From Arion vulgaris (Eukaryota; Mollusca; Gastropoda; Stylommatophora; Arionidae): a stretch of DNA of 64,000 nt. Location of the stretch: the NCBI GenBank assembly GCA_020796225.1, contig CM036755.1:46294306-46358305 (forward strand), in the 5' to 3' direction. The translations under genes were made by a program, and so were the position numbers. Below, one piece after another: positions 41,280 through 52,342 of this stretch; position 1 is the stretch's first letter, and every line of letters begins with the position of its first letter. The notes beneath the pieces were generated by a model, which made no database searches, was not told the origin of the DNA, and worked only from the letters and a program-made list of their open reading frames with translations.

Positions 41280-41455
41280 GCCTGGGACGGATTAGCGTAA
41301 TGCGTAAGCGCTCTTGACTAGAACACAAGAGAGTTGTGTGTTCAATCCCACACCCGACGTTCCACACGTGAAGAAAGGAATTAGCCCTCCTGCTCACTAG
41401 GACGTAAAATGTAAAGTTAAAAGAACGTCATACCTAACGTCCGAAAGGCCATGGG
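41280..41455 (+). repeat. SINE-H copy (tRNA-headed)
   Basis: The head GGGACGGATTAGCGTAATGC (box A region), TGTGTGTTCAATCCCACACC (box B), then GACGTTCCACACGTGAAG and GGAATTAGCCCTCCTGCTCA. Fragments of it occur at 9.5, 17.9, 37.85, 55.95 and 63.85 kb. Confidence 0.8.
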
Positions 41456-41512
41456 AAATTAAATAGATATTATCTACGTCGCTGTTTTGATGATTTTGAT
41501 TATAGTTCTTAT

Positions 41513-41880
41513 GATGAAGTCGACTGTTGTCTGGAGCACATCTCTGGTGCCATGTAGTTTTGAATGTAGTGTTGTTTTGTTGGGTCAGCATCACTTTCAA
41601 GGAGGACACACAGGGACAGCCTTGCAGTCATATGGTGAAGTCGACTGTTGTCTGGAGCACATCTCTGGTGCCATGTAGTTTTGAATGTAGTGTTGTGTTT
41701 GTAGGGTCAGCATCACTTTCAAGGGAGGACACACAGGGGACAGCCTTGCAGCCATATGGTGAAGTCGACTGTTGTCTGGAGCACATCTCTGGTGTCATGT
41801 AGTTTTGAATGTAGTGTTGTATGGCCATCATTCCTTATCTAGGAGGGACATACAGAGGACAGTCTTGCATGTCCATACAG
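41513..41880. repeat. ~122-bp tandem repeat, ~2.7 copies
   Basis: GTGAAGTCGACTGTTGTCTG + GAGCACATCTCTGGTG ... CAGCATCACTTTCAAGG recurs three times, followed by a 25-bp unit (GTCCATACAGAGGACAGTCT) twice. Confidence 0.93.
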
Positions 41881-42054
41881 AGGACAGTCTTGCAGGACAT
41901 GTTCTATAGTTTGATCAGAGATGCTACATGGACACTAATGGGATGGAAACAATCGTAGACTGTGTAGCTGTTTGTTTAGTTTGTGTCTATTCCTTGCCCT
42001 GAGTCAGAAGATGATGTTCTGTCCTTGTCTGTCCAAGTGTGTGTTAGTTGTTGT

Positions 42055-42745
42055 TAGATAGATTCTCTCGTGTGTTGCTGGAGCTAGCAAAGGAAGCAAA
42101 GAATAGTAACACTGCGATCTACAAGGCATGTGCAGAGCCGAGCGAGCAAGGAAGCAAGAATAGTAACACTGCCATCTACAAGGCATGTTGCAAGAGCCGA
42201 GCGAGCAAGGAAGAAAGAATAGTAACACTGCCATCTACAAGGCATGTTGCAAGAGCCGAGCGAGCAAGGGAAGCAAAGAATAGTAACACTGCCATCTACA
42301 AGGCATGTTGCAAGAGCCGAGCGAGCAAGGGAAGCAAAGAATAGTAACACTGCCATCTACAAGGCATGTTGCAAGAGCCGAGCGAGCAAGGAAGCAAGAA
42401 TAGTAACACTGCCATCTACAAGGCATGTTGCAAGAGCCGAGCGAGCAAGGGAAGCAAAGAATAGTAACACTGCCATCTACAAGGCATGTTGCAAGAGCCG
42501 AGCGAGCAAGGGAAGCAAAGAATAGTAACACTGCCATCTACAAGGCATGTTGCAAGAGCCGACTGAGATAGGGGCCTAGAGAAGCTACCCTAGTAAATAA
42601 AAAGCGTCGCAAAAATCGAATGTGCTGGTCTACTTGTAGGCGCATAACTGGCACAAGGTACAATTGCTCTTAAGCTCGGATCGCATACAAATAATAAAGA
42701 GTGATTAACAAGTTGTTGATGTGGAGCGGTTGAAGAAAAAAAAGA
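42055..42745 (+). repeat. SINE-A copy with its 5' region amplified (~61-bp unit, ~8 copies)
   Basis: The SINE-A head segment GGAAGCAAAGAATAGTAACA + CTGCCATCTACAAGGCATGT + TGCAAGAGCCGAGCGAGCAA is repeated from 42085 to 42560. The last unit passes into the normal body (GAGCCGACTGAGATAGGGGC ... GTTGAAGAAAAAAAAGAAG tail at 42740). Frames stay open on both strands only because of the repeat. Confidence 0.93.
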
Positions 42746-42929
42746 AGAAATTAGATGAGTCATGTTCATTTCTAACGTCCAGAAAAGTTCTTTGTTTATC
42801 ACATACTTTCCTTATCCCATGAAAAAACAAGTTGTGGTCGGACTCATATTTGCTTAATTTTGTCCACCATAAAGGTGTATGTACAAATTAAGCTGTAACT
42901 TTCTTACATCTTAGAGAAATAAGTAAGTA

Positions 42930-43170
42930 AAGGAACCTTTTCATACCTCGTGGTAATAGGGCAATACAGTGTTAGGCCTGTATTTTTCATTGACCGTCCG
43001 CACACGATGGGTGATGTGGTCAGCATCACGCCGGCCGCCTTTACTTTCCCAGAGCATGTCTGGTACCCAGTCGAGGCTGGGTCGACCTGAGAGCCGTCGG
43101 AAAAATTCTACGCGCACTACCAGCCTTGAGAAGCAAGTTCACTAACAACTACGCTACTGCGACTGTCAAT
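42930..43170 (-). repeat. SINE-I copy
   Basis: In reverse it matches 35.1 kb: CAGTAGCGTAGTTGTTAGTG, GGTCGACCCAGCC, CACCCATCGTGTGCGGACGG and GAGGTATGAAAAGGTTCC. Its box B has been lost by a short deletion. Confidence 0.8.
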
Positions 43171-43369
43171 GTACGACATATTGTAGAGAAATGAATGAAC
43201 ATTTATAAAAAAAATTAACGGAATGAGAAAGAATAAAATAACAACCGGTAACGATCAAAACGCGTTAAGGTAAATTTGTGCTAATTTGACAATGATTCAA
43301 TCAATGACGCAGTCTGCGGCACATGGCCAAACAAATCAGAAAAACTGGCGCAGATTACTACACTTAGTA

Positions 43370-43715
43370 GTCAATGACGTGTATACACAGAATGCTGGGA
43401 GTAACAAGAAGAGGCTGGTTTAGAAATGAAGACATCAGGAAAATAGTGGGTACAACATTAGTACTGAGCTTCATCAAGAAACAACAAATTAAATGATTCG
43501 GCCACATAAGCAGATTACCAACAGCCAGTGCGCCTCAAAGGGAAATGCTACACCGATACAGTGAATACAATACAAAATGTCGTCTACGCAAAAGGTGGAC
43601 GTCAGTAATAACAGAGGCAGTGAAAAACATTACTTATGAAGCGTAAACAAAAGCCCGTTCTAGAAATCTCTATTTATCCTGACGCTGTGAGACAAAACAG
43701 GATTAAAGAAAAGAA
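43370..43715 (+). pseudogene. LINE RT 3' end (single 42-bp tail unit)
   Basis: It reads VGTTLVLSFIKKQQIK, stop, FGHISRLPTASAPQREML and RKRWTSVITEAVKNITYEA, then the tail CTGACGCTGTGAGACAAAAC and AGGATTAAAGAAAAG. It is colinear with 8.34-8.6 and 56.5-56.7 kb. Confidence 0.85.
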
Positions 43716-44125
43716 ATTAATAATTTAATATAAAAGAAATATGGAAAAATAGGTGAAATAATAAAAAAAAACATCGAACAATAATATAATCAAACTTCTT
43801 CTATATTCTTACCTGCAAGAAACAAATCCTACATTTCTGAACACATCACTCACAACAGGAAACCTTTACCAGACTAAATTATCCCTTTCTGTTCCCATCC
43901 TCCTGTACTTCATACGTCAATTGCCTGTTTCCGTTAGAAGCCGACAAATCCGCGGCCATAACCGACGTTAAGTGGTCCACTTAAGAGAAAATCTACAGCC
44001 AAAGGCATCCACCATGTCTCATATAACATGTAGCCTGACTGCTCAACCAGGTCTTGTAAATATGTACTTGTTATAAAAATAAACTGCGCTCACGAAACAA
44101 AATGTACACTTCAGGATCTTGTTAA
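43716..44125. other. Unassigned spacer
   Basis: No gene or repeat family is recognised. Confidence 0.4.
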
Positions 44126-44129
44126 GTTT

Positions 44130-44325
44130 ATGAAGAGAAATCGAAGTGGTTATATCGAAACAAATCGTGGTGGTTAAGAAAGAAATCGAAGTGGTTATAA
44201 TGAAACAAATCGTTGTGGTTAAGAAAGAAATCGAAGTGGTTATATTGAAACAAATCGGGGTAGTTAAGAAAGAAATCGAAGTGGTTATATTGAAACAAAT
44301 CGTTGTAGATAACAAAAGAAGAAAT
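44130..44325. repeat. 45-bp minisatellite, ~4 copies
   Basis: The unit AAGTGGTTATATCGAAACAA + ATCGTGGTGGTTAAGAAAGA + AATCG. As 45 is divisible by three and stop-free in places, both strands keep an open frame; I treat these as artefacts. Echoes of the unit (AAGAAATCGAAGTGGTAAAA) occur at 46430-46600. Confidence 0.92.
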
Positions 44326-44384
44326 CTTCTTCTCTTCCAACATTTACTTCTTTATACAGTTTACCAAGTACCAAATATGTCCTT

Positions 44385-44650
44385 CTGACATATGTACATG
44401 TGGCACCAGCAAGTTGACAGAGACACACATACTGCAAGAATGTCCAACATACAGTGAACAGAGAGAAAACCCACGGTCAATCCCCATGTCAGTCCAAGAC
44501 AAGCTATATGGAGATGTACATGGACGCAGCTTGGCCACTAACTACTTTAAAAGTATACAAATCAATGTCAGTCCAAGACAAGCTATATGGAGATGTACAT
44601 GGACTCCTGTTGACCACTGACTACTTAAAAAGTATAGGCCTACAAATCGA
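44385..44650 (+). pseudogene. LINE C-terminal Cys/His tail with internal duplication
   Basis: ICTCGTSKLTETHILQECPT is the C-x-C..H-x4-C knuckle that ends RNase-H-type LINE proteins. The following TCAGTCCAAGACAAGCTATA + TGGAGATGTACATGGA block is duplicated (44490 and 44570). Confidence 0.7.
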
Positions 44651-44759
44651 TGTCTGAAAACGTTGAAAAGAAGACGTCTTTATAGAAGTGCTGGGGGAAG
44701 GGGGTTGATCTTGTGTGTGCTAGTTTTTGTTTTAATGCAGTTTGCAAGCTGGCATTCAT

Positions 44760-45000
44760 TTTCTAATGGATGTTCTTGATGCCGTCGCTCCACCTTTTGC
44801 GTTATCTTCCTCTTGCTCTATACTCCTTATACTCTTTCTGTGTGTCTCTCTGTGGTAGACGATACCAGGGCATTTTTGTCAGGTGTCCAAACCATTTAAT
44901 CTGTTGTTCTTTTATGAATTGCATGACTGGTTTCACATCCAGTCTCCTTCTGATTTCTTCATTTCTAATTTTGTCTCTTATTGTCACACCTGCAGCTCTT
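44760..45000 (-). pseudogene. LINE RT 3' fragment
   Basis: A minus frame reads MTIRDKIRNEEIRRRLDVKP, VMQFIKEQQIKWFGHLTKMP and RLPQRDTQKEYKEYRARGR, one of the better-kept copies of the 'IKWFGH' segment. Confidence 0.82.
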
Positions 45001-45109
45001 CTTCTTCTTCGATCGTTCTATGCTTGTTTTTATCATTCTCTTTGTGATATATAAACAACCTAACATCAGAACGTAATGTACGTGCACCAACCTTCTGCAC
45101 CTATTTGAG

Positions 45110-46250
45110 ATCAGTTGCTTATCCTTCGGTGGGGTGTTCGATTTCAGCCAGCTATTGTGTGCGGATTCGCTTCTTCCGCTAGCCTTTGACTGTCCCCAGC
45201 CAGACCCACAAGGCAGTGGGCTGCTATTTCTTTCAGGGCAGCGACCCTTAGACGGCCTGCCCTCCCGGGCTTATGAGCGCCATCTTCCAGCAAACCGGTC
45301 GTTTTAATGAACACCTTGGTTTGCCGCCCGTTCAGGTTTGTTTACGGTTTGCTCCGCTAGTCTTTGATTGTCCCCAATCAATCTACAAGGCAGCAGTAGT
45401 TCCCTGCGAGCGGGAACGCGCACTGGGCTTACCTCTGCTGGGCATTCCAGCTGTTTTGAACATTTGGGTTGGACACACACCCGCTGCAACGCTGCCGCTC
45501 TTGCACTGGTTAGCCTCTGCTGGGCTTCCCAGTTCTGCATACTTGGGTGGGACGCACACCCGCTGCACCATTGCCGCGCTTGTACTGGTTTGCCTCTGCC
45601 GGGCTTCCCAGTTCTGCTCATATGGGTGGGACGCACACCCTCTTGCCTGTCATGCTCGCTGTAGCATCGCTTGCCTTGCCGGTCCGCCCCTCGATGAGGC
45701 CCACTATCGTGCTCTTTCTGCACTGGTGTCTACCTCACCATTTCCGTCAATTCCAACTGGGCTTTTCTGCTTCGACGGGGCAAAGCCGAGTTTGCCCCTT
45801 GGTGACCTTGTGCAACTCGATTCGACTCCCAGCATACTCATCTGCCCTTGAGCAGTGCCTCCGTGGGAACGCAAGAGATAGAGAGAGAGTAGCGACTCAA
45901 GAGAGAGCATGCGTGGGTTCCGAATTTCGCCGCACGCGGGTCAACTTTCATTCGATGGTTTTGATTCGTCCGGAAAAGATGAGCATTGATAGTCACTCTG
46001 TGAGTTTGCTCGTCTAAGAGCGAGCAGATCCCATCAGGCATAACTACCTTTACATCTCTACTTGCACCAGAGTAGCTCTCCCCGATCCCTGCCCCCTTGG
46101 CCAGACCGGAACCAAAGTCTGTTTCCAGGGTCACCACGTGGAGGTCGGGGCAGGGTCTTGGTTAACGCGCCCTCGCTAACCCTGGCTCATGTTACCACCA
46201 TGACCTCATGAGCATTTGACCCCACAGCTCTTCTAAGACACCTCATCTCT
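45110..46250. other. GC-rich segment of unknown origin with ~78-bp internal repeats
   Basis: Base composition is clearly richer in G+C than the surroundings. GGGTGGGACGCACACCCGCT ... GGGCTTCCCAGTTCTGC is repeated about three times between 45430 and 45640 with variation. Several overlapping ORFs exist on both strands (the longest 192 codons, 45273-45851), but none shows a recognisable domain. It may be the UTR/LTR or internal part of a retrotransposon not otherwise represented here, or foreign DNA. Confidence 0.5.
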
Positions 46251-46815
46251 GTCGTTATTATTTTCTGCTAACTAGCTGCTGTTATTGGCCATGTTTGACA
46301 CTGTTAACATAGTGTTGGCCAGAAAATCGTTCTTATAAGATTTGCTTTAGTTGTTAGCGGTATCTCTTTATATGACAACAGTAGTGTTAACTATCCCAAT
46401 ACCTGGTGAGCTTTTCTGCATTGATTACTGAGAAAGAAATCGAAGTGGTAAAATCGAAAGAAGGAAAATCGTTTCAGTATGTGCTTCGATCTTCTTTCAC
46501 AATATCGCCAACAGCGACTCACCGTACCAGATCGATATTGATTGAAAGAAATGGGAAATCTTAAGAAAACGATGTTGTCAAATAGAAATAAATCGATATA
46601 GTTACATTAAAAGTAATCTTTCTCTTTTTTACTTCTTTTCTTTAATTCTGTTTTACCTCACATCGTCAGCATAAGACGATACTTTTATAGCGGATTTTTG
46701 TGTGTGCTTCATACATGGTGTCTTTGACTGTCTCTGTTATTTCTGTGGTTCCCTTTTTGCTTAGAAGATTTGTTTCCATTTGATCGTACTTTATAGAAGA
46801 AGTATGCCCTTTGAT
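46251..46815. other. Unassigned, with 45-bp-unit echoes
   Basis: AGAAAGAAATCGAAGTGG at 46430 and AAATAAATCGATATAGTTA near 46585 resemble the 44.2-kb minisatellite. Nothing else is recognised. Confidence 0.4.
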
Positions 46816-46819
46816 GTTC

Positions 46820-47085
46820 TTTCTTCTTCTTCAAACTCTCCATATCGAACACTTGTTAACCATTCTTTGTGATTTGTATGTGATCTAAGCCTAAGAGCGA
46901 TTGTACGTTGTGCCAGTTATGTGCACACAAGTAGGACAGCACATCTGATTTCTGCGACGCTTTTTATTTACTAGGGTAGATTCATTAGACCCCTCCTTCA
47001 GTCGCCTCGTATGACATGTCTTGTAGGTCACAGTGTTACCATTCTTTGCTCCCCTTACGAGCCCCGGCAACAAACGGGCGTGAGA
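46820..47085 (-). repeat. SINE-A copy, full length
   Basis: It runs in reverse from CTTTCTTCTTCTTCAAACTC to CGAGCCCCGGCAACAAACGG GCG. It keeps GCGATTGTACGTTGTGCC, the empty version of the mariner target at 902. Confidence 0.9.
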
Positions 47086-47094
47086 GGTGCTTTC

Positions 47095-47545
47095 AAGTTC
47101 ACGTAATAACATAACTCTTGCGGAACGTTGTTTTCATTACAGCCCACCTGAAAAACTCTCTGTCGCTAGCAAGTTCTCCCGAGTCTTTCAGCATCATGTT
47201 CAAGGTTTCGTTGATATCCTGCTGCCACCTTCGTCTTGGTCTTCCCTGCCTCCTACTCCAGGAACCATGCCTTCCATTACGGTTCTCTTTAAACCACAAA
47301 GAGGTTTCATCAGCATCACCTTTGACTCCCAACGGAGCACATGTCTTCCAGAAACTTCTTCCAGCTTTTCCTCTCTCCTACCATCCCCTCCAATTCTTTC
47401 CATGTTTGACCTGTCCTTTTAATATCAGCCCTCAGCTCTCTTCTCTAGGCCTTTCCCTACTCCTCTTTCCCTACGGGTTCCAAAACAGTGCCTGTCTTGC
47501 AATGTTTTCGGTCGGTCTTCTCAATGTGTGTCTTGTACTGTGCTG
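47095..47545 (-). pseudogene. Two LINE 3' fragments in tandem
   Basis: 47095-47330 reads in reverse as TVMEGMVPGVGGREDQDEGG, frameshifted from the GLERTVMEG..GRGRP tail, with FRKSYVIT at its end. 47325-47545 is a relative of 9925-10135 (VSGRHVLRWES in reverse). Confidence 0.7.
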
Positions 47546-47737
47546 TTTAACGTGGCCCAAATATCTTCCGGGATGTTATTTATGAACCATTGCTCCTCAA
47601 TATGCAGGTCTTGTAGGATGCTTTATTTGTTGGTAATCCGCTTATGTTTCCGAACCATTTAATTTCTTGTTTCGTGAGGAAGATAACGGATAAAACGAAC
47701 ATGACAAAAGATATTTTTATCAACGGAAAGAAAGTAG

Positions 47738-48078
47738 AAAATGTTAACAATTTGGAATATCTTGGTTCACCGCTAACATCAGATGGAAATGTGAACAGTT
47801 TGGAATATCTTGGTTCACTGCTAACACCAGATGGAAATGTGAACAGTTTGGAATATCTTGGTTCACTGCTAACATCAGATGGAAATGTGAACAGTTTGGA
47901 ATATCTTGGTTCACTGCTAACATCAGATGGAAATGTGAACAGTTTGGAATATCTTGGTTCACTGCTAACATCAGATGGAAATGTGAACAATTTGGAATAT
48001 CTTGGTTCACTGCTAACATCAGATGGAAATGTGAACAGTTTGGAATATCTTGGTTCACTGCTAACATCAGATGGAAAT
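47738..48078 (+). repeat. 48-bp in-frame minisatellite within a LINE RT motif, 7 copies
   Basis: Each unit encodes NVNSLEYLGSLLTSDG with rare changes (N for S, P for L or S). 48 bp keeps the reading frame. Copies are almost identical. Confidence 0.95.
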
Positions 48079-48177
48079 GGGATGAAGAAAATTAAAAGAA
48101 GAACAAACATGGCTTTACAAAAATTAAACAACTAAAACCAGTATGGAATGGAACTGAAAAGCAAAGATCAGCATACT

Positions 48178-48432
48178 TCTTCTTCTTCTTCTTCGCGTTC
48201 GTTCTTTACGACCAATTGTAATCACTCTTTGTAATATGTTTGATCTTTGTCAAGAACGTGTATATGTTACACATTGGTTTGGTAGGCCCCTAATCGCATA
48301 GACTTCTACACGTTTAGGACACATGTATCCGATTTCAGCCAAACCTCCTTAGTCGTCTCTTACGACATGCGTGGCAGGTAACATTAGTTCTATTCTTTAC
48401 ACCCCAAATTTGGGCCCCGGTAAATACTCGGC
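48178..48432 (-). repeat. SINE-B copy nested in the LINE
   Basis: Full length in reverse. TSD GATCAGCATACT / GATCAGGATACT (48166-48177, 48433-48444). Confidence 0.92.
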
Positions 48433-49129
48433 GATCAGGATACTAAGAGTATGCATATTCCCAGTGACAACGTATTGGTGTGAAGCATGGACATTTGACA
48501 AGGAAGTGGAAAAACATATATGTACTTTTGAATATAAGTGTTACAGAAAAGTCCTCCGTATATCTTGGACAGAGAAGAGAACAAATAGATCTATCCAGAA
48601 AGAACTCCAAATCAAAGCAAACTGGCTGATACTACAAATAAGAAAGAGGAAATTGAAGTATTTTGAAAATATAAAGAGACATGAGGGTTGGAGAAGACCA
48701 TCCTGGAAGGAGGCATACCGGCAAAGAGAAGAAGAGGAAGACCACGGAGAAGATGGATTCCGGATTTAACTGATGGTTTGAACATGACGGTTGAAGAGGC
48801 GGGATATCTGGCCTATAAAGAGAGAGAAATTCAGAAGAACTGTTATGTTGGAAAAGTTCTGTTCAGGACTAGCTATTTGATGATGATGATGATGAAGGCG
48901 AGTGTGTCGAAGAGGATGGACACACCGTATGTGTCATTGCTAGACATCGAGGAGACCGTTTCTAATACGGAACAAATGTCTCAGTTTTTGGTTAACAATT
49001 TATTTGCGTCTTGTATTTTCTTTCGTTTGTTCTTCTCTGCGTTTTAGGCGTAACAGGTTTAACTGATGATCGGTTTCCGAGAGAGTGCACGCTCGGTCGC
49101 TTGATATGCTGTGGTATTGTGGAGTTTTA

Positions 49130-49300
49130 AGATGTCTGTACTAGCCTGTGCCACTGTGAAAAGGCGGACATGACGGCAGAGCACATACTGCAAAACTGTC
49201 AGTTGCTAGCAGGCTTGAGAAACGAAACCTGGCCCGATAATACAGAGTTTTGCGAGAAGCTGTACGTAGGGACTTAGTCCCTAAAGACAACATCAGAATT
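49130..49300 (+). pseudogene. LINE C-terminal Cys/His tail
   Basis: A plus frame reads CHCEKADMTAEHILQNCQLL AGLRNETWPDN, the same C-x-C..H-x4-C knuckle as at 44.4 kb but from a different copy. Confidence 0.65.
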
Positions 49301-49304
49301 CATG

Positions 49305-49680
49305 AGAAAGTCTGATTCCTCAGTCTAAGCGGGGATCGAGCGAGAGAGAAGATGTCTGTAACTCCATCAATCCATCTTTTTCTTGGTCTGCCCTTTTCTC
49401 TTGATGATTCCATTGTCAGATTGTACGCTCTTACAACTGGTGTATTCGAGTTCATTCTCACCAAGTGGCCAAACCATTTGAGTCTCTGTTTTTCAATAAA
49501 TCTAATAGCAGGTGTTGTTCCGACTGTTCTTCTAATTTCCTCATTTCTTATATGGTTTCTTCTTGTTTTATTTACAACTTCCCTCAAGCGTCTCATTTCA
49601 CATGTGGTAATTTCTCTTTCCAGTTCTTTAGTCAGTGTCCTTGACACTGGTAGCACAGTGTTGGTATGAAGATTGCATTT
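49305..49680 (-). pseudogene. LINE RT 3' fragment
   Basis: MLPVSRTLTKELEREITTCE, MRRLREVVNKTRRNHIRNEE, GTTPAIRFIEKQRLKWFGHL and RVRAYNLTMESSREKGRPRK-like text in one open frame. It is the close relative, in reverse, of 61.14-61.4 kb. Confidence 0.85.
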
Positions 49681-50339
49681 ATAATCTATCTTTTAGTCTC
49701 TACTGGAATTGCTGGGTACTTCAAGATTGGGGTACGTTGGTATACTTAATTTGCGACATCCCAAGGAATTAAGTGTTTGGACTCTATTACTTGCTTGTGC
49801 TGAAGGAAACGCTGGACATTTGCTCTCTTTGCGAGCCCCTATACAGAGGGATCAGATGTGATAGGATTATCAAAACTAACATGCCCTGTAAGTCAGTTAG
49901 ACAACACATCTCTCATTAAGAAATGAGACTGGTGGAACACATTTGTGTTTTTTGTGTTTCTGTTGTCTTTTCTCAGATAGATGATGAAATTGGTTGTCTA
50001 CTCTTGTCGTTAAGCGTAGGGGTGTGAGCTTTAATCTGTGTTCCAGGGTCAGGTGAGTCGCCCTTGTTATGTTATATCTGTGTTTATTTAGTGTGGTTTT
50101 GATATTGTCTATCTATCTTTTTCTTGGTCTTCCCTTGGCTCTAGTACCTGATTTATTTCTATTGTATGCTGTTATTGGGGAACGGCACATTCGTTACGTT
50201 TCTCAAAGAAAGTATATGCTCTCGCTTTGTATTGATTTGTTTGTGTGCAGGAGCCCTTAACGGAATTTGCAAGACCAAGCATTCTGGTACGCCCATCCAG
50301 TTTTGCTGTCAGCTAGACGCTACTTTCAACAACAGATGT

Positions 50340-50680
50340 ATCTGTGGACTCAGGGGTATCTGTGGCGTAACGGTTAGGTGTTCCAAGGGTACTCGGTTTG
50401 ATCCATCGTGGAACAAACGAGATATATTTCCAGAGATCCCTGATCTCAGTGTAGGTGAGATAGAGTTACTAGTCCTATCGAAGACCGACAATAAAACGTA
50501 GGTATCGTGTTCAAGTAGAGCATGTAAAAGAACCCGTGGCAGTTAAGTTAAAAATCGAGAAGAGTAGGCTGGAAAACCGCTGCCAGGAAAACATTCATTA
50601 GAAAGAATTTTTTTTTAAATGTGTACACAATATTTTCATTATCTTCTAAATTACATCAGGGACCCTAGCCAACACACAGA
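50340..50680 (+). repeat. SINE-G copy (tRNA-headed)
   Basis: The head GGGTATCTGTGGCGTAACGG, TCGGTTTGATCC (box B), then CTGATCTCAGTGTAGGTGAG, GAGCATGTAAAAGAACCCGT and GAGTAGGCTGGAAAACCGCT, ending TCAGGGACCCTAGCC at 50670. Single, unamplified internal segment. Confidence 0.82.
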
Positions 50681-50827
50681 TAGACAAACACACAGACATA
50701 TGTACACACACAGAGACAAACACAAACAGGGAAACACAGACAGACACACACACAGACAGACTGACACATAGACTCATAGACATAGTTTCAACCTTTGACA
50801 CGGAGATTACACGGCCACCGAGACGAG

Positions 50828-51078
50828 CAATCTTCTTCTTCTTCTTCGAACGCTCCATATCGACCACTTGTTAACCCTCTGTGTGATTTGTATGTGATCT
50901 GAGCCTAAGAGCGAGTGTACATTGTGCCAGGTATGCGCCTACAAGTACATCCCATTACTGTGATGATTTTTATTTACAAGGGTAGCTTCCCTAGGTCCTA
51001 CATCAGTCGCCTCTAACTTGTAGGTCGTAGTGGTACTATTCTTTGCTCTCCTTGCGGGCTCCAACACCACACAGGTGA
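50828..51078 (-). repeat. SINE-A copy
   Basis: It runs in reverse from CTTCTTCTTCTTCGAACGCT to GGGCTCCAACACCACAC. A 10-bp deletion lies in the head (the TACGACATGCCT part). Confidence 0.88.
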
Positions 51079-51181
51079 GCGAAGCAATCAAGAAACTAGA
51101 AGAATTGGGCATGATTGGTAACAAATGAGTTGGTATGTATCCTTGCTAGAAACAAAAGCTGAGAAACGGACATGACTGACC

Positions 51182-51290
51182 AGTGGCGGCTCGTCATTAA
51201 GGGCTAGTTGGGGCGGGCCCCAACAAAAATAATGTATAACGTGTATTTATTATTTTATAAATTAAAATATAGCAACAAAAGACAGTGATT
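51182..51290 (+). mobile_element. hAT-like MITE, 3' part missing
   Basis: CAGTGGCGGCTCGTCATTAA then ATGTATAACGTGTATTTATT and AAATTAAAATATAGCAAC match 34523-34625; the right terminus is absent. Confidence 0.75.
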
Positions 51291-51639
51291 GTAAACTCTA
51301 GGTGTGTCTATCTCGAAATCTGAATTTAACTAAATTGACAACAACCAGTATACACATAGAAAAAGAACATATACTTCAAATTCACTTTGATGTTATTTTG
51401 GGATACACTTCTGGGGAAAGTCATGTAGGAGGTAGTTACGCGTTTACTATTTACGTATTTTGTATCAGACTTTTCCCCCTTCTTATTCTTCTTCTTTCGC
51501 CCGCTATGAATTCATGCCTAGTCAGGGCGCATGCAATGACGTTTCTGACAGATTGTTACGTGAAGACTTGCTTTCATTATTATCAGTGTCCCCGTCTTCT
51601 CCGAATTCAGAGGTACTTGTAGTTTAGACCCTCAAATTG

Positions 51640-51905
51640 TCCTATGTTGCCGGGGCTCGCAAGGGGAGCAAGGAGCCACAGTATTACTCATTTTAGCAGT
51701 CCATGGGATTCTCATCATTCTTCTGTCAAACCACATCTCTGTGGCCCTCAAAGATTTTTCGATCAGTTTGTTCATTGTCCATAACTCGCATCCGTATGTC
51801 AGTATTGGTTCTATATAGCACTGTATAACTCTTATTCTGATCTCAATTGACAGTGACTTGTTGCAGATAATGCTTTGACAACATACAAACATACATGCAT
51901 ACACA
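51640..51905 (-). pseudogene. LINE RT fragment, preceded by a SINE-A head piece
   Basis: The minus frame reads IIC NKSLSIEIRIRVIQCYIE, PILTYGCELWTMNKLIEKSL and MWFDRRMMRIPWTAKMSN, the 'Y..YGCE.WT' RT thumb. At 51642-51690 a plus-strand SINE-A head (TTGCCGGGGCTCGCAAGGGG) overlaps its end. Confidence 0.8.
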
Positions 51906-52342
51906 AAGTAAATTCAAATTTATGAAGGAAAAACTAAAATATAGAACAAACGAATTGTTTGGTTTTTATTACAGCTAGAATAGAAGGTTGCACGTTTTAC
52001 CGACATGAACCAGATGAAAGAATACACGGAAAGCCAAACTATAAAATGTAGTTTATGCTGACATTATACAAGCCTAGCCTTGGTTTGGTCTGACAAAAAC
52101 GGCGGAAATGCAAATGCTAGGGAGGTCGCTACTTTAGTCAGAACGGGTGGAAAACGGTAGCGTTAGTTGTTGGGGGAGGAGGCGGGGGTGAGAGGTAGTC
52201 TGACTCACTTAGAGGAGAAGAGGAGAGAGTGATAGTAAGAGTGAGAATGAGAAATGGAGGGGAGTAAATATAGTGTGGGAACTAAAGGACTAGAGTTGAA
52301 TAATGTAGACCAGATCAAATGTGATATGGAGAGATATGTTAC

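Larger units (their letters stand above)
47640..48900 (+). pseudogene. LINE RT C-terminal half, with an in-frame 48-bp array and a nested SINE-B
   Basis: The frame FINGKKVENVNNLEYLGSPL enters the 'YLGS...DG' motif conserved in LINE RTs, which is repeated seven times in frame, then continues GMKKIKRRTNMALQKLNN. SINE-B interrupts at 48178-48432. Beyond it come ILRVCIFPVTTYWCEAWTFD, YRKVLRISWTEKRTNRSIQK, GGIPAKRRRGRPRRRWIPDL and EEAGYLAYKEREIQKNCYVG, then the TAGCTATTTGATGATGATG end. This is the longest LINE piece in the window, still without YxDD or endonuclease. Confidence 0.88.

Noticed and set aside
42048..42537. Repeat proteins on both strands
   Set aside because: Artefact of the 61-bp SINE-A head array.
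45273..45851. 192-codon ORF in the GC-rich segment as a gene
   Set aside because: Competing ORFs on both strands, internal repeats and no domain; base composition explains the openness.
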